Positions 33,859 to 42,865 of a DNA stretch of 64,000 nucleotides are shown here, one piece after another. Source of the stretch: Clostridium sp. DL-VIII. GTDB lineage: Bacteria; Bacillota; Clostridia; Clostridiales; Clostridiaceae. The stretch's first letter is position 1. Every line of letters starts with the position of its first letter. The notes below the pieces were generated by a model that was not told the DNA's origin, did no database searches, and saw only the letters and a program-made list of their open reading frames with translations. The translations under genes were made by a program, and so were the position numbers. Where the stretch lies: NCBI RefSeq assembly GCF_000230835.1, contig NZ_CM001240.1:3016779-3080778 (forward strand), given 5' to 3'.

Positions 33859-33945
33859 ATTAAGCACATATTAGCAGAGGATAAGAAAATAATTGTTTTT
33901 AGATAGTTATTTCATTTCTTAGAGTTAATATGTGCTTAATTTTTA
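33859..33945 (+). terminator. Large hairpin terminator after the asparaginase gene
   Basis: ATTAAGCACATATTA (33859-33873) pairs perfectly with TAATATGTGCTTAAT (33926-33940), then T residues; inner arms AAGAAAATAA/TTATTTCATTTCTT extend it. Confidence 0.8.
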
Positions 33946-34093
33946 GGTGATATTTTTAGTATGAATATAAAAAATAACAGAAATTTGCTATAATATGCTA
34001 AATGAAGAATGCTCAGAAAAATATAAATTGTCACCTATTGGCTAAGATTCATATAATATTATGAAATTAATGTAGTTTTATGGGATTGATATA

Positions 34094-35026
34094 ATGAGTG
34101 AACATTGTTCTAAAAGTAAAGATTTTATCAAGAGATTATTAAATGAGGGAAAACTAGTTAAATTTGATGACGACTCAAAAATAGTGATAATAAGTGATGT
34201 TCATAGGGGAGATGGAGGATATGCAGATTCATTAAGGCAGAACAGGAATATTTACAAAGCTGCTCTTGGATTTTATTATCAAAACGGATATACTTTAATT
34301 GAATTAGGAGATGGGGATGAACTATGGAAAAATAAAAATTGTCTGGATATAGCATATACTTATAAGGATATTTTTGCATTAATGAATAGATTTTATGAGG
34401 AGAATAGATTATATTTGGTATTTGGAAATCATGATATAGTTAAATCAAATTCACAATTTATAAAAGATCAAGAAAGACTTTTTGAAGATATGGGACATGG
34501 ATTTGGACGTGAAATGATTAGTTTATACAGCAGAATAGATTTTTATGAGGGAATCATACTTAGATATGTACCTTCTAATGGTGATATAATTGCATTTCAT
34601 GGACATCAGGTTGATATAATAAATTGTGATATGTGGAAGACCAGCAGATTTTTGGTTAGATATGTATGGAGATTTATGGAAGGAGTTGCTGGGTTTAAGT
34701 CACCAATTAGTCCTGCTAATAATTATGATAAAGGTAGTAAGATAGACGGTATACTTGGAAAGCTTGCACGAGAAGAAAGAAAAGTGATTATCTGCGGGCA
34801 TACTCATAATGATATATTTCCAGAACCTGACGAAGGAATTTATTTTAATGATGGGTGCTGCGTATTTCCATCAGCAATAACCTGCATTGAAATTATAAAT
34901 GGAGAAATTTCACTAATCAAATGGGAGATAGAAGTAGGTAATTATGATATTTTATATATTACAAGAAGTATAACCGGAGGACCAGAAAGAATACAAAAAT
35001 ATTTGGATTACGCAAAAACTCTATAG
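34094..35026 (+). CDS. Calcineurin-like metallophosphoesterase
   Basis: A 310-residue metallophosphoesterase. All five motifs are visible: IISDVHRGDGG (near 31-41), ELGDGDE (near 73), VFGNHDI (near 114), AFHGHQVD (near 173) and ICGHTH (near 232). The pattern and length resemble UDP-2,3-diacylglucosamine pyrophosphatase-like proteins, but that lipid-A role makes no sense in a Gram-positive cell, so the substrate is unknown. It lies just upstream of a dipeptidase gene and is probably co-transcribed with it (about 30 bp apart). Confidence 0.85.
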   Translation: MSEHCSKSKDFIKRLLNEGKLVKFDDDSKIVIISDVHRGDGGYADSLRQNRNIYKAALGFYYQNGYTLIELGDGDELWKNKNCLDIAYTYKDIFALMNRFYEENRLYLVFGNHDIVKSNSQFIKDQERLFEDMGHGFGREMISLYSRIDFYEGIILRYVPSNGDIIAFHGHQVDIINCDMWKTSRFLVRYVWRFMEGVAGFKSPISPANNYDKGSKIDGILGKLAREERKVIICGHTHNDIFPEPDEGIYFNDGCCVFPSAITCIEIINGEISLIKWEIEVGNYDILYITRSITGGPERIQKYLDYAKTL

Positions 35027-35055
35027 GGAGAATTTTTTGACATGGGGGAATGAAA

Positions 35056-35991
35056 ATGATGTATATAGATTTGCATTGTGATACGGCAGGAAGAATATTT
35101 TATGAAAATTTGAACCTTAGAAATGAATTGTGTAAGGTTAACATTGAAAATTTAAAAGTAGGGAGAAACTTAGGGCAGGTATTTGCTTTTTTTATAGATA
35201 AAAAATTAAATGATGATCCATATGATGAGTTTATTAATTTATATGATAGATTCATGAAAGAAATTGAAAAGAACTCTAAAGAAATAGAAATTGTGAGAAA
35301 TAATAAAGAATTATTTTCTGCACAAAGGGATGGTAAAATAGGTGCTTTTCTTTCAATTGAAGGGGGGGAAGTTGTTAAGGGAAATACAGAGATTTTAGAA
35401 AAAGTATATAAAATGGGGATAAGAATATTAACAATTACCTGGAATTATAAAAATGAATTGGGTTATCCTAATGTAGAATTTCTTAATAAGAATGAACATT
35501 TAACTGAAACAGGGCTTGAAGTAATTGATAAATGTGAAAGCTTAGGCATAATTCCAGACTCATCGCATTTATCTGATGCCGGATTTTATGATTTAATTAG
35601 AGTTTGCAAAAAGCCATTTATAGCATCTCACTCTAATGCAAGAGCAATAACAAATCATCCTAGAAATCTAAGTGATGATATGATAAAATTATTAGCTGAA
35701 AAAGGTGGTGTAATGGGTTTGAATTTTTGCGCCGATTTTTTAGGTAATAAAAGTGTATCTTCAATAGAAGATATGGTTTTTCACATAAATCACATAAGAA
35801 ATATAGGTGGAATTGATGTTCTAGCCATTGGCAGTGATTTCGATGGAATAAAAAATGAAGTGGAAATAAAGAATGCCTCAGAATTTGATAAATTGCACGC
35901 AGCTCTTAAAGAAAATGATTTTAAAGAAGCAGAAATAGAAAAAATATTTTACAAGAACTCCCTTAGAGTTTTTGAAGAAACGTTAAAATAA
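35056..35991 (+). CDS. Membrane dipeptidase family (M19) peptidase
   Basis: A 311-residue M19 dipeptidase. Metal ligands and motifs are DLHCDT (residues about 5-10, HxD), the bridging Glu in FLSIEGGE, SSHLSD (His), ASHSNARAITNHPRN (His) and AIGSDFDGI (Asp). It hydrolyses dipeptides in a binuclear zinc site. There is no signal peptide, so a cytoplasmic role in peptide use is likely. GGGGG at 35044-35048 is too near ATG 35050, so ATG 35056 is preferred. It is downstream of the metallophosphoesterase gene and close to amino acid transport genes. Confidence 0.9.
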   Translation: MMYIDLHCDTAGRIFYENLNLRNELCKVNIENLKVGRNLGQVFAFFIDKKLNDDPYDEFINLYDRFMKEIEKNSKEIEIVRNNKELFSAQRDGKIGAFLSIEGGEVVKGNTEILEKVYKMGIRILTITWNYKNELGYPNVEFLNKNEHLTETGLEVIDKCESLGIIPDSSHLSDAGFYDLIRVCKKPFIASHSNARAITNHPRNLSDDMIKLLAEKGGVMGLNFCADFLGNKSVSSIEDMVFHINHIRNIGGIDVLAIGSDFDGIKNEVEIKNASEFDKLHAALKENDFKEAEIEKIFYKNSLRVFEETLK

Positions 35992-36138
35992 TAGTGAGTA
36001 TTTTTAAAATATACAATTATTTATGATAAAGAAGAAAGAAAAAGTATAAGAAGATAAATATGTATACAAGATTGATTAAGTAAAAAAGTTTGATAGGTGG
36101 TGAACTCTTAGTAGATAGATATATCACTAAGGAGAATT

Positions 36139-36882
36139 ATGAATAAATTGAGTGGTAAGGTAGCATTGATTACAGGAGCATCAAGAGGTATTGGAAGAGC
36201 TATAGCACTAGAACTTGCAAAGGAGGGAGCAAGTGTAGTAATAAATTATTCAAAGGATGACGATGGAGCCAGAGAAACTTTAGAAGAAATTAAAAAAGTA
36301 GATGGGTATGGAATTATAGTAAAAGGAAATATTTCATCTTTTAAAAATTGTGAAGCTATCGTTAATGAAGTTATAACTGCAATGGGAAGAATTGATATTT
36401 TAATAAATAATGCAGGCATAAGTAAAATAGGTTTATTTATGGACTCTACTGAAGATGAAATAAGCGAGATTGTAAATACTAATTTATTAGGAGCTATGTA
36501 TTTAACAAAGCATGTGTTGAAGTATATGATTTCAAGGAAACAAGGAAATATAATTAACATTTCTTCAATTTGGGGAGAAACAGGAGCATCATGTGAAGTT
36601 CTTTATTCAACAACAAAAGGAGGAATAAACTTATTTACAAAAGCTCTTGCAAAGGAGATTGCTCCATCAAATATAAGAGTAAACTGTATTGCGCCAGGAG
36701 TAATAAATACGAAGATGAATTCATTTTTAGGATATGAAGAAAAAAAATCCCTAGAAGAAGAAATTCCTCTAGGAAGATTTGGTGATCCAAGTGAAGTGGG
36801 AAGGCTTGCAGTATTTTTAAGCAGTGAAGATTCATCATATATTACAGGGCAAATTATACGTGTAGATGGAGGATTCATTTAG
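36139..36882 (+). CDS. Short-chain reductase, FabG/YmfI-like (possible EF-P 5-aminopentanone reductase)
   Basis: A 247-residue SDR: the NADP-binding TGASRGIGRA (residues about 13-22), NNAG (near 90), catalytic Ser in NIINISSIWG (near 140), YSTTKGG (Tyr-x-x-x-Lys, near 155) and the C-terminal ITGQIIRVDGG. The stretch NAGISKIGLFMDSTEDE and SSIWGETGASCEVLYS are what I associate with YmfI, the 5-aminopentanone reductase that finishes elongation factor P modification; FabG of fatty acid synthesis is the alternative. In Bacillus subtilis ymfI lies beside M16 peptidase genes, and here an M16 peptidase lies 2.7 kb downstream. AAGGAG precedes the ATG. It runs convergent with the kinase gene, 9 bp away. 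Confidence 0.85.
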   Translation: MNKLSGKVALITGASRGIGRAIALELAKEGASVVINYSKDDDGARETLEEIKKVDGYGIIVKGNISSFKNCEAIVNEVITAMGRIDILINNAGISKIGLFMDSTEDEISEIVNTNLLGAMYLTKHVLKYMISRKQGNIINISSIWGETGASCEVLYSTTKGGINLFTKALAKEIAPSNIRVNCIAPGVINTKMNSFLGYEEKKSLEEEIPLGRFGDPSEVGRLAVFLSSEDSSYITGQIIRVDGGFI

Positions 36883-36891
36883 AAGAAAGTT

Positions 36892-38400
36892 TTATATTTC
36901 TTCTTCATCCTCAGATGATACTATTTTTTCAAGATAGAAGTAGAATTCAACTCCTCCATTTATGTTTTGCAGATTAAATTCACTATTATGAAGGTGCAGG
37001 ATATTTTTTACTATTGATAATCCTATTCCTGTACTATTCTTTTGAGTTCTTTCTCTGGATCTGTCTAGTCTATAAAACTTATCAAAAAGTTTACTTATCT
37101 CTTCCTCAGGGATGGTTACACCCATGTTTTGTACGGATATTTTAAATCTATCTAATTTTTCCTCAATGTTTATATTAATATCATTTTTAGGTGGCGTATA
37201 TTTAATTGCATTTGTTATAAGATTAGTTAAAACCTGCTCCATTTGAAATGGGTCTGCATAAACATAGCTATAAGGTACTGCGGGATTGAAGTTTATGTTA
37301 AGCTTATTTTCTTCAAAATCAGGCTTATGTTTATTTAAGACCTTGTTAATTAATCTATTAATATTAAAGGATTCAAAGTTTGGTTTTATAATTCCAGATT
37401 CAAGTTTTGAAAGCTCTAACATATTAGTAACTAAAACAGTCATTTTTTTAGATTCATCAATTATGGTCTCTAAATATAAATTGGCATCTTCACCAGATAC
37501 TATGCCGTCTTTAAGTCCTTCAGCATAACCTTCTATTATCCCAATAGGAGTTTTAAGTTCGTGGCTGACATTTGATATAAAGTCTTTCCGCATATCTTCT
37601 AATTGCCGTTCTTTTTCAATATCATCTTCTAATTTCTTATTTTTACTCTGCAAATCGAGGAGTGCAGCTTGAAGATTTTTGGACAGAAAGTTTAGAGATT
37701 TGGCGAGGCTCCCTATCTCATCTTCTCTTTCGGTTTCACAAACTTCAGTAAAATTCATTTTAGAAATTTTATTTGCAGCATGAGTTAAATTCACAAGAGG
37801 TTTAGATATTAAATTAGAATAAACAAACGAAAGTAGTACTGAAATGACAATCAGACCTATGAATAAATAAATGAAAAATTCACTTATTACCTCAGAAGCT
37901 TCCTTTATGGGCTGAATTGGCGAGACACAAAACATAAGACTGTCATTAGAACTATTGATAGACAGAGTACTAATTACTCCAATTTTAGTATTGTTATCAA
38001 AGTTTGTATATCCAGTTTTAGAATATTTAACAACTTGATTTATTAAATCTTTATCATCTAATAATTCTTGACCAAAAGCAGCTAAAGTATTAAGGCTTTC
38101 ATTATCAGTATTGTCAGTATTAGGAAGATATTTGATTTTACCATCCACTGAGGTAACTATAACTTTTGCATTAGTGTCATTTTCAAATTTTTGAAGAGCA
38201 ATATTTAAATCATGGCTGTTACTAAATTGATAAGAATATAAATCGTGAAATTTATTTACTTCATTAACTAATGAAGTTGTTTTTTTGTAAGAATAAAAAC
38301 TTTCAAAGAAAACAGCCTGTGCGACATATGCTATAAGCAGCAGTCCTACAACGAGAGATAATGTTATAATAAATAATCTTTTGGATAAATTATACTTCAT
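36892..38400 (-). CDS. Two-component sensor histidine kinase
   Basis: A 502-residue kinase: membrane helix near 10-30, extracellular sensor domain (about 30-170), second helix (FFIYLFIGLIVISVLLSFVYSNLI, near 175-198), HAMP (ISKPLVNLTHAANKISKMNF), phospho-acceptor FISNVSHELKTPI (His near 275), N-box NLITNAIKYTPP, G2 GIGLSIVKNIL. The extracellular domain has no recognised family. It overlaps the upstream response-regulator gene by one base (TAATG), indicating coupled translation. Its signal is unknown; PhoR- or ResE-like architecture is shared by many kinases. Confidence 0.93.
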   Translation of the reverse strand: MKYNLSKRLFIITLSLVVGLLLIAYVAQAVFFESFYSYKKTTSLVNEVNKFHDLYSYQFSNSHDLNIALQKFENDTNAKVIVTSVDGKIKYLPNTDNTDNESLNTLAAFGQELLDDKDLINQVVKYSKTGYTNFDNNTKIGVISTLSINSSNDSLMFCVSPIQPIKEASEVISEFFIYLFIGLIVISVLLSFVYSNLISKPLVNLTHAANKISKMNFTEVCETEREDEIGSLAKSLNFLSKNLQAALLDLQSKNKKLEDDIEKERQLEDMRKDFISNVSHELKTPIGIIEGYAEGLKDGIVSGEDANLYLETIIDESKKMTVLVTNMLELSKLESGIIKPNFESFNINRLINKVLNKHKPDFEENKLNINFNPAVPYSYVYADPFQMEQVLTNLITNAIKYTPPKNDININIEEKLDRFKISVQNMGVTIPEEEISKLFDKFYRLDRSRERTQKNSTGIGLSIVKNILHLHNSEFNLQNINGGVEFYFYLEKIVSSEDEEEI

Positions 38401-39071
38401 TATTTAGCCTCGAATTTATAGCCGCTGCCACGTACTGTAACTATAAAATTAGCTTTATCTAACAATTTTTCACGAAGTCTTTTAACATTAGTATCTACAG
38501 TACGAATATCACCATAATAATCTATACCCCATACATTATCTAAAATATTATCTCTGGTTAAAGCAATTCCTTCATTAGTAATTAAATATGTTAATAGTTC
38601 GTATTCTTTTGGCGATAATATTATTTCTTGTCCATCTATTTTAACTTCATGAGAAAGTTTATTTATAGTAAGGCCTCTAAAATCTTGAAGGCTTGAATCT
38701 AAATCTTCTCTTGTCCTTTTTAGAAGAGCTTTGATTTTAGCCATTAAAACTTTTGGACTGAATGGTTTTGTAATATAATCATCAGCACCATAATCGTATC
38801 CTTGAAGTTTATCTTCTTCTTCACCTTTTGCAGTAAGAAGAATAACTGGGACAGTTGACGCTTCTCTTAATTTACCAAGCATTGTGAAGCCATCCATAAC
38901 CGGCATCATTATATCTAAGAGGATTAGATCAATTTTTTGAGTGCTGAATACAAATAAACCTTCTTCTCCATCTGATGCTTCATAAACATTAAAATTTTCT
39001 TTAAGTAAATAGTCTCTAAGTAAAAATCTTATTCTTAATTCATCTTCAACGATTAAAATAGATTTCTTCAT
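38400..39071 (-). CDS. OmpR/PhoB-family response regulator
   Basis: A 223-residue regulator. The receiver domain has KSILIVEDELRIRFLL (Asp-Asp pocket), phospho-acceptor Asp in LILLDIMMPVMDG (near 52), VILLTAKGEEED and the Lys in ADDYITKPFSP (near 103). The winged-helix domain shows IILSPKEYELLTYLITNEGIALTRDNILDNVWG and RTVDTNVKRLREKL. AAGGAGATGA precedes the ATG. It forms a two-gene unit with the sensor kinase downstream; targets are unknown. Confidence 0.95.
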   Translation of the reverse strand: MKKSILIVEDELRIRFLLRDYLLKENFNVYEASDGEEGLFVFSTQKIDLILLDIMMPVMDGFTMLGKLREASTVPVILLTAKGEEEDKLQGYDYGADDYITKPFSPKVLMAKIKALLKRTREDLDSSLQDFRGLTINKLSHEVKIDGQEIILSPKEYELLTYLITNEGIALTRDNILDNVWGIDYYGDIRTVDTNVKRLREKLLDKANFIVTVRGSGYKFEAK

Positions 39072-39567
39072 AAATTATCATCTCCTTCAAAATACATTAA
39101 ACCCCTAGATAGCTAGCTTTGAACTTAGACTTATGCGGTAAATTGCAAAAATTACAAATAAGTAATGATTCAGCATTAAAGAATAAGTTATAATATTGAT
39201 TATAACTTATAAATAAGGCAAATATATTACAAATAAATTATTTTGCATGACTTTAAGTTTGATTATTAACAGCCACAAAACATATTTTACAATCTTTTAT
39301 ATTTTCATTGCAAGATTTATTATGTATCTCTATTTAAGAATCCAGCAGTGTAGGAGTTTATATTAATTAATTTATAATATAATAGTATAATTAGCAATAT
39401 TATTTCTTTCATTATAATATAAACTTATGATTTTTGATTGAAGAAATTGAAAAAATTATGATATTATTATGTGTGGCATAGTTTATGATAAACTAAAATA
39501 GATAATGAATATTATTATAAGGTATATTAATTATAAGATTAGATATATGCAGTTTAGGAGAGAAATA
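39072..39567. other. Divergent intergenic region with a perfect palindrome
   Basis: 496 bp between the response-regulator gene and the M16 peptidase gene. A perfect 12-bp inverted repeat at 39183-39210 is the main feature (listed separately). No reading frame here has a ribosome site, and the in-frame extension upstream of the peptidase (from 39505) is not needed. Confidence 0.5.
39183..39210. repeat. 12-bp perfect inverted repeat, operator candidate
   Basis: ATAAGTTATAAT (39183-39194), spacer ATTG, ATTATAACTTAT (39199-39210). It lies about 110 bp upstream of the two-component operon on the other strand and has no T tract, so it is more likely a protein-binding site than a terminator. Confidence 0.55.
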
Positions 39568-40809
39568 ATGATAAAATTAAATTTTGATGTAAGGACACAT
39601 ACCTTAAAGAATGGTTTAGAGGTAATAACAATAAATAAAGATACTCAAATAGCGGCAATAAATATTGGAATTAAGGTTGGAGCATTATGCGAAAATATAA
39701 AGGAAAAAGGGATAAGCCACTTTATTGAACATACATTATTTAAGGGGACTGTAAATAGAAGTGATGAAGAGCTTAATGAAGAATTAGAAGCATTAGGTGG
39801 AGAATATAATGCTTATACAGACTATGATGCTACAGTGTATACAATCAGCTGTTTAGCAGAAGAATTACAAAATGCAGTCGAACTATTAGGAGATATGATT
39901 ATAAACCCTGAATTTGATGAGGAAGAAATAGAAAAAGAGAGAGGGGTAATACTTTCAGAAATAAAAATGAGCAAAGATGATATAGAAGATTTTAGTTTTA
40001 AAAATGTAAATAGAATTGCGTTTACCGAAAGTCCTCTTAAATATGAAGTAACTGGAATTGAGGAAAATGTTTCGGAGTTTACTAGAAAAGAAATAATGTC
40101 TTATTATAAGAAATACTATACACCTAAAAATTCAATTATAACTATAGTATCATCTTTAAGTCATGAAGATGCAATAAAATTAATAGAAGAGCAATTCAAA
40201 GAATGGTCAGGAGAGAAACCTAAACCTATAGATATAGTAAAGGAAAAAAATAATAATATAGTAGGAATAAGTTATAAAAAAGATATAGAACAAAGTACTA
40301 TAGTTTATCTATATACTTTTAATGAATTGAAGAAATCAGATGAACTTCCACTTAGAATACTAAACCACAGGTTAGGAGAAAGTTCTAACTCATTGTTATT
40401 TAGAGAGATTCGAGAGAAGAGAGGATTAGCTTATGATATATATACTCACTTAGAAATAACCAGTAGTATAAAAACTCTTTATATTTATACTGCAGTAAGT
40501 GAGGAAAACATTGATGAAGCTAATAAAGCAATTGATGATACATTAAAGAAAGTAGCTGATGGAGAGATTCAAATAGGTGACAAAGATTTAAATATTATGA
40601 AGAAGGTTCATAAGACAGCCGTAATATCAACATTGGAAGATCCGGCAGAATTATGCAATTATATTTTACATCAAGCATTAGATGATGAAGATATATTTGA
40701 ATTTGTTAAGGATATGGAAAGATTAAATAACCTTGATATAATCAAAATTAATGAAGTTGGGAAAAAAGTTTTAAAAAATCCAACAATACATATATTAAAA
40801 TCTAATTAA
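39568..40809 (+). CDS. M16-family zinc peptidase
   Basis: A 413-residue M16 peptidase with the inverted zinc motif HxxEH in GISHFIEHTLFKG (near 47-55) and the third ligand Glu in EKERGVILSEI about 75 residues later, so it is catalytically complete. The C-terminal M16 half is also present (EIREKRGLAYDIYTHLEITSS). Such processing peptidases clip short peptides or leader sequences. ATG 39568 follows AGGAGAG; a longer in-frame reading from 39505 lacks a site. It is upstream of recX. Similar genes in Bacillus (ymfF/ymfH) are near ymfI, which fits the SDR at 36.1 kb. Confidence 0.92.
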   Translation: MIKLNFDVRTHTLKNGLEVITINKDTQIAAINIGIKVGALCENIKEKGISHFIEHTLFKGTVNRSDEELNEELEALGGEYNAYTDYDATVYTISCLAEELQNAVELLGDMIINPEFDEEEIEKERGVILSEIKMSKDDIEDFSFKNVNRIAFTESPLKYEVTGIEENVSEFTRKEIMSYYKKYYTPKNSIITIVSSLSHEDAIKLIEEQFKEWSGEKPKPIDIVKEKNNNIVGISYKKDIEQSTIVYLYTFNELKKSDELPLRILNHRLGESSNSLLFREIREKRGLAYDIYTHLEITSSIKTLYIYTAVSEENIDEANKAIDDTLKKVADGEIQIGDKDLNIMKKVHKTAVISTLEDPAELCNYILHQALDDEDIFEFVKDMERLNNLDIIKINEVGKKVLKNPTIHILKSN

Positions 40810-40847
40810 TATATATATTGAAAGTATAAGTAAAGGTGAAAAATATC

Positions 40848-41483
40848 ATGTCAAAAATTACAAAAATAGAAGTTCAAAAAAGAAATAAAGAAAGAGTTAA
40901 TTTATTTTTGGATGGGGAATATGCCTTTTCGATTTCAGCGGAATTAGTTTATAAGGAAGGTCTTAAGATTAGTTCAGAAATTGATGAAGAAAAAGTTAAA
41001 AGCATAGCCAAAAGTGAAAATTATATTAAGTGTAAGGAATCTGCTTTAAGAATAATTGAACGAAATTTAAAAACGGAAAAAGAAGTAAGAGAGAAATTAA
41101 AGTTAAAAGGATATGACGATAATTCGATAGAAAAAAGTATTGAATTTCTTAAAGAATATAATTTCGTAAATGATAGAGCGTATACAAAAGCATTTGTAAA
41201 TGATAAATTGAAAACAATGGGAAGTCAGAAAATAAAATATTCATTAATTCAAAAAGGAATAGCTAAGGAAGTTATAGAAGAGGAATTATCTAATTTAAAC
41301 AAAGAAAATGAAAGGAATATAGCACTAAATATAGCAAAGAAAAAATTAAGCACTATAAAAAAGACGGAAAATGATAATTATAAAATTTCTGGCAAATTAT
41401 ATAGATTTTTGGTTTCAAAAGGATATGGAAGCGATATTGTAAATGGCGTTGTTAAAGAGGTTATGTCTTTAGAAGAATTTTAA
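40848..41483 (+). CDS. recX: RecX-family recombination regulator
   Basis: A 211-residue RecX protein built of three-helix repeats: typical segments are ALRIIERNLKTEKEVREKLKLKGYD, IEFLKEYNFVNDRAYTKAFVNDKLKTMGSQKIKYSLIQKGI and SKGYGSDIVNGVVKEVM. RecX binds RecA filaments and modulates strand exchange. ATG 40848 is chosen over GTG 40836, because AAAGGTG (40831-40838) sits 9 bp ahead of it. The gene follows the M16 peptidase gene closely (38 bp), while recA itself is not in the window. Confidence 0.9.
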   Translation: MSKITKIEVQKRNKERVNLFLDGEYAFSISAELVYKEGLKISSEIDEEKVKSIAKSENYIKCKESALRIIERNLKTEKEVREKLKLKGYDDNSIEKSIEFLKEYNFVNDRAYTKAFVNDKLKTMGSQKIKYSLIQKGIAKEVIEEELSNLNKENERNIALNIAKKKLSTIKKTENDNYKISGKLYRFLVSKGYGSDIVNGVVKEVMSLEEF

Positions 41484-41619
41484 CAAAATAGCACTATAAA
41501 CATTATATTTGAAGACATAAATTAAGTAAGAAGAGTTTCTTTTATATGCGAAAAGTTATTATTTTTGTTATAATGGTAATATGATAGGGTGAGAATTTAT
41601 TGATGGGGGGAAGAAAATC

Positions 41620-42342
41620 ATGAATGGAAACAAATTTAGATTAGTGATTGCTGGGATTGTTGCAGGCTGTATTCAAGTAAGTATAATTATTGGAATGTTA
41701 GTTATACCAAGTGGGATAGTTAATTCTAAAATCATGAATTTGTTCTCAGACGGTGGTCTAAGTCAAGAGTATTCATCTAATAAATCTGATAAAAATGAAA
41801 TTAAAACATTTTTTAAAAAATTGACATTAGGTCAAAAGGATCAAGCTAGGGAAGTTATTCTTTATAATGGAATTACCATAGATGAAGGAGTAAAATCAAA
41901 TGAAGAGATTAATAATGAGGCTGCTTTGTTAACTCAAAATTCGAAAAGTGATAGAGAAAAAGCTAAAATTTTATATACCTGGGTGGGAAGTAATATAAAG
42001 TATGATGATAATAAGGCTGATGAGGTATTAAAGGGTAGCGATATTCAAAAAATGCCAGAAGGTGGCGCAATTTCTGCTTTTAAAAGTAGAAGTGGAATAT
42101 GCTTTGATGAAGCATGTCTCTATGTAGCGATGGCGAGAGCTTCAGGCCTTAAAGTAAGGTTAGTAGGTGGACAGGCATATAATGGGGAAGAATATGTAGG
42201 ACATGCATGGAATCAAGTTTATTTAAGCGATGAAGGAAAATGGATAAATGTAGATCCAACATTTTATGATGGGGGAAATTACTTTGATTCCAATTTGTTT
42301 GACCAACATAAAGAAGAGGAAGTTGCTGGGGAATGGCAATAA
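41620..42342 (+). CDS. Membrane-anchored transglutaminase-like protein
   Basis: A 240-residue protein with one N-terminal membrane helix (residues about 7-30, LVIAGIVAGCIQVSIIIGMLVIP), then a linker and a transglutaminase-like domain. The Cys-His-Asp triad is visible: SRSGICFDEACLY (Cys), VGHAWNQVYL (His) and WINVDPTFYD (Asp). These cysteine-protease-like domains act on peptides or cell wall substrates outside the cell. The start ATG 41620 has GGGGGGAAG ahead. It is convergent with a TPR gene, the two stop codons being only 3 bp apart. Confidence 0.88.
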   Translation: MNGNKFRLVIAGIVAGCIQVSIIIGMLVIPSGIVNSKIMNLFSDGGLSQEYSSNKSDKNEIKTFFKKLTLGQKDQAREVILYNGITIDEGVKSNEEINNEAALLTQNSKSDREKAKILYTWVGSNIKYDDNKADEVLKGSDIQKMPEGGAISAFKSRSGICFDEACLYVAMARASGLKVRLVGGQAYNGEEYVGHAWNQVYLSDEGKWINVDPTFYDGGNYFDSNLFDQHKEEEVAGEWQ

Positions 42343-42345
42343 AAA

Positions 42346-42705
42346 TTAATTTACTTTTTTTTGGAGCTTTGAAATAATAACATCGATGGCTTTTTCACAG
42401 TCTTTATCAGCGGGATCTATAGACCAGGCAAGATTGAAAAGACGTAAAGCCGTATCAAGGCATTCTTTCATAACATAGCAGTAACCAAGATTAAAGAAAT
42501 ATTTACTTTCATGACTAATTGAAATTGCTTTGTTTAACATTATGATGGCATCATCAAAGTTTTTTAGTTTAATAAAGCAAACTCCACAATTATAGTATGA
42601 ACAAGCTTTGTTTGTATTTTCAGATGCAGATTTTTTATAGTAAGCAATAGCTTTCTCATAGTCTTGACTATTGTAAAATTTATTTCCTTCATTAAAGTAA
42701 TTCAT
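42346..42705 (-). CDS. TPR-repeat protein
   Basis: A 119-residue protein with three tetratricopeptide repeats: NYFNEGNKFYNSQDYEKAIAYYKKSAS, ACSYYNCGVCFIKLKNFDDAIIMLNKAIS and SKYFFNLGYCYVMKECLDTALRLFNLAWSIDP. It has no signal sequence and is likely a small scaffold for protein-protein contacts. GGAGGT lies ahead of the ATG. It stands alone, so its partner is unknown. Confidence 0.88.
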   Translation of the reverse strand: MNYFNEGNKFYNSQDYEKAIAYYKKSASENTNKACSYYNCGVCFIKLKNFDDAIIMLNKAISISHESKYFFNLGYCYVMKECLDTALRLFNLAWSIDPADKDCEKAIDVIISKLQKKVN

Positions 42706-42865
42706 TTGTAACCTCCAAAAGCAAAATTATAAGTTTTAACTAGAATACTTTATGATTATAGACAATAGTTTAAATAACTATACATATGGACTTATTTTTA
42801 AATAATATTAGATTATAGTAACAATATAAACGTATTGAAAAAATAGAGTAGGTGAATAATAAAAT

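Noticed and set aside
34094..35026. Assignment as LpxH (UDP-2,3-diacylglucosamine pyrophosphatase)
   Set aside because: Motifs are generic for metallophosphoesterases, and lipid A synthesis is not expected in this Gram-positive type.
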